Part shown: positions 57,315 to 64,000 of the stretch, piece by piece
How positions within the stretch are numbered: the stretch's first letter is position 1
How the letters are laid out: each line of letters opens with the position of its first letter
Source: Pseudomonas sp. Au-Pse12
GTDB lineage: Bacteria; Pseudomonadota; Gammaproteobacteria; Pseudomonadales; Pseudomonadaceae
NCBI RefSeq assembly: GCF_021341665.1
Contig: NZ_JAJTTH010000001.1
Coordinates: 806,001 to 870,000, forward strand
Direction: 5' to 3'
DNA length: 64,000 nucleotides
Program-made: the position numbers and the translations under genes
The notes under the pieces: model-generated
Database searches by the model: none
Seen by the model: only the letters and a program-made list of their open reading frames with translations
Told to the model about the DNA's origin: nothing

Positions 57315-60300
57315 TCAGAACTGCCAGTCGAGGGTCAAGCCGACCCCATGACTCTTGTCCCGGGCCCCCAGCAGCCCGTTGTAATCCAGGTTGATCCGGG
57401 TGCCACGGCCCAGGGCCAGGCCGGCCCGGGCGCCAAGCACCGCGGCGTCGCGATCCAGGGACAGGCTGCGCACCTTGAAACCCTGCCCGCCTTCAACAAA
57501 CCCCAGGTTCGTCGCGGACTCGGTCGGGTTCAGCTGGAGCTGCCAACCCAGGGTAGCCGACAGCTCCAGGCTCCGGGCCGCGCTCAGTGGCAAGCGCTGG
57601 CCGGCGCGCAGCCCCAGGGTTGTGAGCCAGGCATCGCGGTGATCATCGGCGCCCCTGAGGGCCGCAGCGCCGCCCTTCTCCTTGAAGCGCTCGCTGCTCA
57701 CATTCACGTAGGCCAGGTTGGCGAACGGCTCCAGCACCAGGGGTTGCAGGGCGAATGCCCAGGCGGCCTCGGTGAACAGCTGGGCGCTCTGGGCATCGCG
57801 CTTGCTTTTCAGCCGCTGGGACTCCCCGGCAAGCTGCAACTCGCGCTTGACGTCGATGCGGTGCCAGCTGTACGCGCCGCCTGCCGTCAGGCGCAGCGCA
57901 TCCCGTTGCTGGCCGACATAGGCCCCCAGGTGGTAGCTGTCGACCTTGGCCGAGGAATGGGTGCCGTCGCCCATGTTCAGCGAACTGTCGCTGTAGCCGC
58001 CGAACAGGCCCAGGCGCCGGCCCTCGCCGACCTCGCCATCGACCCCGGCCAGCAAGCCGCCGATGGAGGTGGTGTAGCCGGCCCGGGAGCTGCCGCCATC
58101 GGCCTTGCCCCAGGTGCCGAGCGCCTTGAACCAGGCGCCGTCGTCGAGGTTTTCAGTGCCGTTGCTGGAGGCCCCGGCGTCCTGGCGCAGGCGCTCGCCC
58201 AGGGTGTCGCGCAAGGCGCGGCCCTGGTTGATCAGCACGCTGGCCACGGCCGGGTGGATTTCCCCGGACAACTGCTGGAAGGCCCGCTGCGCACTGGCCG
58301 CGGTGGGTGCCAGCAACAGGCTTTCGAACACCGGGTTGCCGGCCCCCAGCTGCTCGCTGGCAGCGGCCACGGCCACCTGATTGTCATTCAGGCCGACACT
58401 GGCGAACGAGCGCGCACTGCGCTGCACCGCCAACTGCACGCCGGTCGCCGAATAGTCCAGGCTGCCGCCAAGGAACAGGTAGTTGGGCAGCACCGCACCG
58501 AAGCTGCCCTGGACCCCGCCCGCCGCATCGAGGATGTCGAACTGGCGCCCCAGCACACTGCCAAAACCACTGTTGCTCGAAGGTTCCAGGACCATGGCCA
58601 GGCTGGCCCCGTTGAGGCTCACCTGGCCGCTGCTGACGATGCGGTCGCTGGCCGTTGGCGAAACCTCCACGGCGTAGGTCGAGCCCGGCTGGAAGGTCAC
58701 ATCGCCCGCCACGTTCAGGGTGCCGATGGAGTTGCCCGGGGCCACCGTGCCCCCGGCATTGGCCGTCAACCCGCCGATCTGCCCGTTGCCACCGAGAATC
58801 CCGCCCTGGTTCACCGTCACCGCCGAGGCCAGGCTGCCGTTGACCGCCAAACGGCCCTGGTTGACCAGGGTCGGCCCGGCGTAGCTGTTATTGCCGCTGA
58901 GCACCAGGGTGCCGATGCCCTCCTTGGTCAGGCCGCCATGGCCGCCGATGTCGTTGCTCCAGATGTCGAAACCGCAGTTGAACTGGGTGCAGCGCCGTTG
59001 CGTGGGCTTGCCGACATCCAGCAGCGCACCGACACCCGGCAGGTTGGCCACCCACTGCGACACGCCATAGGCGCCGTCGACGCGCAGTGCCTGGGGAATG
59101 TCCTGCTCGGTGACCAGCATGGCGGGGCCGCGAATGCCCTTTTGCAGGTCGATCATGCCCCAGCCGTACAGCTCGTCGATGCCCGGCGCGCCCATGTCGC
59201 GGGCCGTGGTGCGCAGCACCCCGGCGATCTGCGCCGCGTCCATGTAGGGAAAGCGCTCCATCAGTACCGCCGCCGCACCGGCGGCATGGGGCGCGGCCAT
59301 CGAGGTGCCGTTCTTGTTGGCGTAACCGACCGTCATGTCTTCCAGGCGGGTGCCACCGATCACCGCGCTGTAGATCCGCGTGCCCGGGGCCGAGACACAG
59401 AAGCTTGCGGTGTAGCCGCAGCGTGAGGAAAAGGTGCTGATGGTGTAAGGGTCGGCGCTGCTGGTGTCCGGGTTCTGCTGCAAGGCCGCCACGGTCAGCC
59501 ACTGCGGGGCGATTTGCGGGACGAAATAGCCCAGCCCGGCAATGGCGTCCGGGTTGTTCAGGTTGTAGTCGTTGCCGGCGGCGAAAATGGTCAGCACGCC
59601 GCTGCGCGCCGCATTGATCGCACCGTCATAGGCACCGCCGGGCAAGGTGCCGAGCAACGGCTGGATCTGGCTGAACTGGGCCTGGGCGTCACTCAGGCTG
59701 AAGTGCGGGAACGCCGGGTCGCGCCCGCCCTTGGCGAACCGATCGGTGATGCCGATGCCCCAGCTGTTGTTGATGATCCGCGCGCCGCTGGCCACCAGGC
59801 CGTCCCAGCCGGCCTTGTACACCGCGCCGTCGTTGCCGAGGATGATGCCGTCCTCGGGACCGGGGTCGCCGTTCTCGGCACTGATGATCTGCGCATCGAA
59901 GGCCACCCCGTGCATGGCCCCGCCGTCGCGGCTGCCGGCGGCGATGCCGCCCACGTGAGTGCCGTGGGAACCCAGCTTGCCGTCCGAGCCCACCGAGGGC
60001 GTGCCGTCGTAGCGGAAGGCATCGCCGGCCTTCACCGGAATGTAGGGATCGGTGTACTGGCGGGTGCCGCTGGTCACCAGGGTGATGACCTTGTCGCTGC
60101 CGGAAAACTCGGGGTGCTGGGCATACACCGGCTGGTCGAAGATCCCCAGCTTGATGCCCTGGCCGGTGTAGCCGGCGGCATAGGCGCTGTCGGCATGAAT
60201 CGCCCCCAGCCCCCAGTCGGCCTTGAACTCGGCGCTGCGCCAGCTGGCGGCATCGCCGAGCTTGCCGGCTTCCACATAAGGCGCCGCCTGGGCGCCGGTG

Positions 60301-60425
60301 GCCAGGGCCAGGCAGCCGGCCAGGGCACTGGCCAGGGGGCTTCGCGGCCAGGGCAGCGAGTGGCTGTGGGGTAATCCGGGGCGGGTATTGCGAAGGTGTG
60401 GCTGTCCAGATTGAAACTGCTTCAC
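57315..60425 (-). CDS. Subtilase (S8) autotransporter serine protease
   Basis: About 1036 residues: signal peptide to about residue 47 (LAGCLALATGAQAA), S8 passenger with catalytic Asp97 (GIFDQPVYA), His154 (GSHGTHVGG) and Ser in NGTSMAAPHAAG, a beta-helical stalk (about 515-660; GPTLVNQGRLAVNG), and a C-terminal ~270-residue beta-barrel ending LTLDWQF. The Asp motif reads DQP where most S8 proteases have D(S/T)G. I use GTG 60425, which has AAGG at 9 nt; an ATG 9 nt upstream abuts that AAGG. The gene order with lipA is like the prtA-prtB-lipA block of P. fluorescens. Confidence 0.92.
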   Translation of the reverse strand: MKQFQSGQPHLRNTRPGLPHSHSLPWPRSPLASALAGCLALATGAQAAPYVEAGKLGDAASWRSAEFKADWGLGAIHADSAYAAGYTGQGIKLGIFDQPVYAQHPEFSGSDKVITLVTSGTRQYTDPYIPVKAGDAFRYDGTPSVGSDGKLGSHGTHVGGIAAGSRDGGAMHGVAFDAQIISAENGDPGPEDGIILGNDGAVYKAGWDGLVASGARIINNSWGIGITDRFAKGGRDPAFPHFSLSDAQAQFSQIQPLLGTLPGGAYDGAINAARSGVLTIFAAGNDYNLNNPDAIAGLGYFVPQIAPQWLTVAALQQNPDTSSADPYTISTFSSRCGYTASFCVSAPGTRIYSAVIGGTRLEDMTVGYANKNGTSMAAPHAAGAAAVLMERFPYMDAAQIAGVLRTTARDMGAPGIDELYGWGMIDLQKGIRGPAMLVTEQDIPQALRVDGAYGVSQWVANLPGVGALLDVGKPTQRRCTQFNCGFDIWSNDIGGHGGLTKEGIGTLVLSGNNSYAGPTLVNQGRLAVNGSLASAVTVNQGGILGGNGQIGGLTANAGGTVAPGNSIGTLNVAGDVTFQPGSTYAVEVSPTASDRIVSSGQVSLNGASLAMVLEPSSNSGFGSVLGRQFDILDAAGGVQGSFGAVLPNYLFLGGSLDYSATGVQLAVQRSARSFASVGLNDNQVAVAAASEQLGAGNPVFESLLLAPTAASAQRAFQQLSGEIHPAVASVLINQGRALRDTLGERLRQDAGASSNGTENLDDGAWFKALGTWGKADGGSSRAGYTTSIGGLLAGVDGEVGEGRRLGLFGGYSDSSLNMGDGTHSSAKVDSYHLGAYVGQQRDALRLTAGGAYSWHRIDVKRELQLAGESQRLKSKRDAQSAQLFTEAAWAFALQPLVLEPFANLAYVNVSSERFKEKGGAAALRGADDHRDAWLTTLGLRAGQRLPLSAARSLELSATLGWQLQLNPTESATNLGFVEGGQGFKVRSLSLDRDAAVLGARAGLALGRGTRINLDYNGLLGARDKSHGVGLTLDWQF

Positions 60426-60499
60426 TACGACCATCCTTAGTTGTATGGGCAATCGACCGGCACGACCACAGGCTGCGCCGGGGTGTGGCAACCGGCGCT

Positions 60500-63478
60500 T
60501 CAGAAACGCCAGTCGAGGTTCAGCCCCACGCTGTGGAACTGTTCGGCATCGCCCAGCTGGCCCTGGTAATCCAGGCTCAGGTCCAGCTCGGCAGTAACTC
60601 CAAGACGCGCCTCAAAGCCCAGCAGCGCGCTCCCCCGGGACAGCTTCGCGCTGTCCACGGCAAAGCTCGGGCCGCCGCTGGCGAATCCCAGGTGTTGGCT
60701 GGAAGCCTCATGGCTCAGGCGCTGCTGCCAGGCCAGGCGGCTGGACAGCTGCAGAGGCTGGCCGCTGCTCAAATCGAGCCGCTTCAGGCCACGCGCCCCC
60801 AGGGTGCCCAGCAGCGCCTCGGCGCTGTCATCGCCGGCGCGCAGGGCCGCGGCGTCGCCCTTCTCGTGGAAGGCGTCGCGCTGCAGGTACACGTAGGCCA
60901 GGTTGGCGAAGGGCTCCAACGTCAGGGCCGGCAGCGGCAGGCGATACGCCGCCTCGCTGAACAGCTGGCTGCTGCGCCCCGTGACCCGGGCCTTCTGCTT
61001 GGCGCTGACTGCGGCGTATTGCAGGTCGCGGCGCACCTGGGCGCTATGCCAACTGTGACTGGCCCCGAGACTCAGGCGCAGGTCGCCCAGGTCGTGCCCG
61101 GCGTAGGCACCCAGGTGGTAGCTGTCGACCTGCGCGCTGGAGTGGCTGGCGCCGCCCATGCGCAGCGAGCTGTCGCTGTAGCCGGCGGCCAGGCCGAGCC
61201 GCGTGTCCGCGTCCAGGTCGTGGTCCAGCCCCAGCAACACCCCGCCGCCACTGCTCTGGTAGGAACGGTGGTCCGAGTCGCCATCGGTACGCGATTGCCC
61301 GCCCAGGCCCCTGATCCAGAAACTCGCCGCGCCCTCCCCGGCACGTGGCCCCGAGCGCTGCAAGCGCTGGCCAAAGGCCTCGCGCAAATCACGCCCCTGA
61401 TGGAGCAGGGTCTGTTCCAGGGCCGGGTAGATTTCCCCGGACAGCTGCTGCAGCGCGCCCTGGGCCGAAGCCTCCGAGGTCGACAGCAGCAGGCTTTCGT
61501 AGACCGGGTCGGCCGCGCCTAATTGCTCCACCGCCTCGGCCACGGCCCGCTGGTTGGGGCTGGCGGCCACGCTGGCGAAGGTCGCGGCGCTGCGCACCAG
61601 GTCCAGTTGCACGGCGCCCGCGGAGTAATCCACCACCGCGCCGAGAAACAGGTAGTTGGGCTGTACCAGGGCGAACTGGCCGTCGATGCCGCCGGCGGCC
61701 TGGAGAATGTCGAACGAGCGCCCCAGCAGGCCCTGGACCTGGCCGGCACTGAGCAGGCCCGCGCTGTGCTCAAGCGTCAGGCTGAGCTCGGCGCCCTGCA
61801 GATGAGCGCGGCCACCGGCGACGATGCGGTCGCTGGCCGTCGGCGACAGCTCCACGACGTAGTTCGAGCCCGGCTGGAAGGTCACATCGCCCGCCACCGT
61901 CAGGGTGCCAATGGAATTGCCCGGGGCCACCCGCGCGCCACGGTTCGCGGTCAGCGCGGCGATCTGTCCGCTGCCGCCCAGGCTGGCGCCGCTGTTGACC
62001 GTGACCGCCGACGCCAGGCTGCCATCGACCACCAGCAGGCCGCCCTCGACCCGGGTCGGCCCGCGGTAGCTGCTGTCCCCGCTGAGCAGCAGCCAGCCGC
62101 CGCCGGACTTGACCAGGCTGCCCTGGTACAGGCGTTGCGCGGCCGCCGCATCCCGGGCCATGCCGACCGCGTAGTCGCTCAGCTCCTGCTGGCTGGCCTG
62201 AGCCCCCGGGCCCTGTTCCCAACCACGCTCCCTGAGGGTCTGCTGCCAGGCCTGATGCTCGGCGGCGTCCTCCACCTGGCGCTGGGCCAGGGCCTGGTCG
62301 GAAATACCGTTGCTCCACACATCGCCCTGCCCGGCGCCGAGGTTGACCCTGAATTCCCCCAGCAACTGCCCGGGCCCGTGCAGCGCCCGACCCAGGTCCG
62401 GCACACCCCAGCCCACCCGGCTGCCCGGGGCCTGGGTCAGCGAACCGTCGAGCTGGCGGGCGGTGGTCAGCAGCACCTGCAGGGCCTGCTGGTTGTCCAG
62501 GTAGGGGTAGCGCTCCATCACCAGGGCCAGGGCCCCGGTGGCATGGGGCGCGGCCATCGAGGTGCCGTTGTAGGTGGCATAGCCGCCCCCGGGCACGGTG
62601 CTGGTGATGGCCGCGCCGGGCGTTGCCAGGCACCAGTACTTGGCGATCCCGCACTGGTTGTATTTCTGCTGGTTGTTCTTGTCCAGGCCCGACACCGCCA
62701 GCCAGTGCCCCTCCAACTCCGGCTGGAAGTACGGCAGCGCCGAACGCACGCTGGCGTTGGCGTAGCCGCTGTTGCCGGCGCTGAAGACGTTGATCACGCC
62801 CCGGCGCGAGACCTGCGCCGCCGCATCGAGCCAGGTGCCCTGGCCGAAGTGCTGGGCATAGGCGGCGTGCAGGCCGTCCAGGGTCTGGTAGCTGACATCC
62901 TTGGGCTGGCTGCCCCAGCTGTTGTTGATGACCCGCACCCCGGCGTCGGCCAGGGCTCCGTACACCGCCTGGAAATAGCGCAGGTCGGGGCTCGGGCCGA
63001 AGAGCATGCCGTCGTTGCCGTTGGTATTGCCGACATAGACCTGGGCGTTGAAGGCCACCCCGTGCATGCCGTTGCCGTCGCGGGCGGCGCCCAGGGTGCC
63101 GGTGACGTGGGTGCCGTGGGTGTCGTTGCCGGCATTGAGCCCCCCGGACACCTCGAACGCGCTGCCGTCCGGGTAGCGACCGCTGGCGATCACCGGGTGG
63201 TAGCGCAGGGACGAGGCCTCGGGGTGGGTCGCATCGAAGCCCGAGTCCAGGGCGCCGATCTTCACCCCGTTGCCGGTGAAACCGGCGGCGTAGGCCTGGC
63301 TCGCCTGCATGCGCTCCAGGCCCCAGTCCTGCAGGTATTCGGCAGAGCGCCAACTGTCCGCGTCCCCTGGCCGGCCGGCTTCCTGATAGGCGGCCAGGGC
63401 CGTGTCGGGCTGGCTCGCGGCAAATGCCAGGTACACCCCGGCCGCCAGCATGCTGAGCTGATGAACATTCACATCCAT
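60500..63478 (-). CDS. Subtilase (S8) autotransporter serine protease (paralogue)
   Basis: A 992-residue protein with a short signal peptide (to about 30), catalytic Asp78 (GALDSGFD), His121 (DTHGTHVTG) and Ser in YNGTSMAAPHATG. A ~65-residue extra segment rich in Gln/Glu (about 385-450, RQVEDAAEHQAWQQTLRERG) precedes the stalk. The barrel ends in NLDWRF. The stalk shares long near-identical runs with the downstream paralogue (SLASAVTVN; VAGDVTFQPGS; SPTASDRIV). Both start with the same mature pattern SWRSAE..DWGL. It is 189 nt downstream of the truncated lipase gene and 74 nt upstream of the paralogue. Confidence 0.93.
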   Translation of the reverse strand: MDVNVHQLSMLAAGVYLAFAASQPDTALAAYQEAGRPGDADSWRSAEYLQDWGLERMQASQAYAAGFTGNGVKIGALDSGFDATHPEASSLRYHPVIASGRYPDGSAFEVSGGLNAGNDTHGTHVTGTLGAARDGNGMHGVAFNAQVYVGNTNGNDGMLFGPSPDLRYFQAVYGALADAGVRVINNSWGSQPKDVSYQTLDGLHAAYAQHFGQGTWLDAAAQVSRRGVINVFSAGNSGYANASVRSALPYFQPELEGHWLAVSGLDKNNQQKYNQCGIAKYWCLATPGAAITSTVPGGGYATYNGTSMAAPHATGALALVMERYPYLDNQQALQVLLTTARQLDGSLTQAPGSRVGWGVPDLGRALHGPGQLLGEFRVNLGAGQGDVWSNGISDQALAQRQVEDAAEHQAWQQTLRERGWEQGPGAQASQQELSDYAVGMARDAAAAQRLYQGSLVKSGGGWLLLSGDSSYRGPTRVEGGLLVVDGSLASAVTVNSGASLGGSGQIAALTANRGARVAPGNSIGTLTVAGDVTFQPGSNYVVELSPTASDRIVAGGRAHLQGAELSLTLEHSAGLLSAGQVQGLLGRSFDILQAAGGIDGQFALVQPNYLFLGAVVDYSAGAVQLDLVRSAATFASVAASPNQRAVAEAVEQLGAADPVYESLLLSTSEASAQGALQQLSGEIYPALEQTLLHQGRDLREAFGQRLQRSGPRAGEGAASFWIRGLGGQSRTDGDSDHRSYQSSGGGVLLGLDHDLDADTRLGLAAGYSDSSLRMGGASHSSAQVDSYHLGAYAGHDLGDLRLSLGASHSWHSAQVRRDLQYAAVSAKQKARVTGRSSQLFSEAAYRLPLPALTLEPFANLAYVYLQRDAFHEKGDAAALRAGDDSAEALLGTLGARGLKRLDLSSGQPLQLSSRLAWQQRLSHEASSQHLGFASGGPSFAVDSAKLSRGSALLGFEARLGVTAELDLSLDYQGQLGDAEQFHSVGLNLDWRF

Positions 63479-63612
63479 GTTGATGACATCTCTTGTTGTT
63501 GTTCTGGGATCGACTTTCCGTAACCGATCAGCAGCCGTGCGTTACTTCATTGAACCTGCTCCTTGAGGGGTGCCCCCGTGCCGTCATGGCGTTTTTCGGG
63601 CAAAGCTGTCGC

Positions 63613-63640
63613 CGCCGCAGGCCCTTTCGGGGCTGCGGGA
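63613..63640 (-). terminator. Hairpin after the partial lipase gene
   Basis: CCGCAGGCCC/GGGGCTGCGG with a 4-nt TTTC loop lies between the partial lipase stop (63667) and the autotransporter start. One base pair is mismatched and no U-tract follows, so it is only a possible terminator. Confidence 0.35.
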
Positions 63641-63666
63641 GCGTTACTGCAAGCCGTGTGTGCGGG

Positions 63667-64000
63667 TCAGGCGAAGACCAGGCTCGATCCGGACAGGCTG
63701 TCCATGCCAACCCCCACCAGGGTCACCGAGAACTCGCCGACACTGAGCAAGGTGTCGTTGCCGTTCTGCGACAAGTGCTGGCTGTAGTCGTAATGCGCGT
63801 CGACCCCGGGCACGCCCATGAACACCAGCTTGTCGCTGTTCTGGTAGCCGTGGATCAGGTCGAAGCCGAAGTTGCCGCTGAACAGAAAGGTATTGGCCCC
63901 ACCGCCACTGGAATGCATGACGTCGTTGCCGGTGCCACCGACGAAGGTCACGTTGGCCTTGTCGCTGCTCAGTACGTCATCGCCGCCATGGCCGAACAGC
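63667..64000 (-). CDS. C-terminal part of a second RTX lipase/secreted protein (partial)
   Basis: The frame enters from the right edge and ends at 63667. The visible ~110 residues have an RTX repeat (GGDDVL; FVGGTGNDVM), the segment DKLVFMGVPGVDAHYDYSQH collinear with LipA's DKLVFMGVSGV, and an end SSLVFA resembling the LipA VLA end. It is thus the 3' part of a family I.3 lipase or related type I substrate paralogous to LipA. The N-terminus and catalytic residues are outside the window. Confidence 0.82.
   Translation of the reverse strand, partial: LFGHGGDDVLSSDKANVTFVGGTGNDVMHSSGGGANTFLFSGNFGFDLIHGYQNSDKLVFMGVPGVDAHYDYSQHLSQNGNDTLLSVGEFSVTLVGVGMDSLSGSSLVFA

Noticed and set aside
61523..63523. 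A 666-codon open frame on the + strand inside the autotransporter
   Set aside because: Antisense shadow; the minus strand encodes a full S8 autotransporter with signal peptide, triad and barrel.

Overview
The window is GC-rich and gene-dense, with Pseudomonas-type operon structure and codon use. The following suggest the Pseudomonas fluorescens complex (P. protegens / P. chlororaphis-like): an alkB-praA-praB hydrocarbon locus, a pvrSR-rcsCB signalling cluster, a family I.3 (type I secreted) lipase next to two subtilase autotransporters, and Pseudomonas-style REP hairpins. The species call is inference. I saw no rRNA, tRNA, CRISPR array, insertion sequence or phage genes.

Layout. (1) 1-4990: an AraC-type regulator divergent from a polyamine catabolism operon (gamma-glutamylpolyamine synthetase, PotF-like binding protein, FAD amine oxidoreductase). 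(2) 5049-6014: an epoxide-hydrolase-like alpha/beta hydrolase. (3) 6136-11922: a PsrA-like TetR regulator divergent from a four-gene tripartite MacB-type efflux operon. (4) 12051-30063: a lipid and hydrocarbon island. It holds a five-gene beta-oxidation operon (fadE, long FabG, MaoC, thiolase, fadD), a fadL-type porin, praB, praA, the alkane hydroxylase alkB, an alpha/beta hydrolase, a Baeyer-Villiger monooxygenase (BVMO), an SDR, a protein with a ferritin-like di-iron pattern, and an AraC regulator. (5) 30154-31367: a DUF3224 protein and a DJ-1/PfpI protein. (6) 31425-40678: two transporter operons. One is an ABC importer with an acyl-CoA-dehydrogenase-like protein, an AhpD-like protein and an AraC regulator. 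The other is MetNIQ-like with an IPNS-type dioxygenase and a Mop/SsuF-like protein. I infer a role in organosulfur or scarce-sulfur acquisition. (7) 40903-41724: an aldo/keto reductase. (8) 41928-49954: pvrS-pvrR-rcsC-rcsB, a phosphorelay plus c-di-GMP phosphodiesterase module, here without adjacent cup fimbrial genes. (9) 49981-50391: a TIGR03067-like protein. (10) 50419-54356: a PD-(D/E)XK/Fe-S helicase fusion overlapping a FAN1-type nuclease. (11) 54563-55184: a small lipoprotein and a small secreted protein. (12) 55349-64000: lipA, two subtilase autotransporters, and the C-terminal end of a second RTX lipase running off the window.

The most interesting observation is a family of AT-rich, operator-like islands sharing a core near AAACAATGTTTTAAAA. 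They lie upstream of the PsrA-like regulator, the efflux operon, the fadE operon, alkB, and the divergent BVMO/esterase pair. Together they suggest a single acyl-responsive regulon covering alkane oxidation, ketone/ester cleavage, beta-oxidation and an efflux pump. A second point is that the PF10118 'metal-dependent hydrolase' shows the E..ExxH..E..ExxH pattern of ferritin-like di-iron enzymes.
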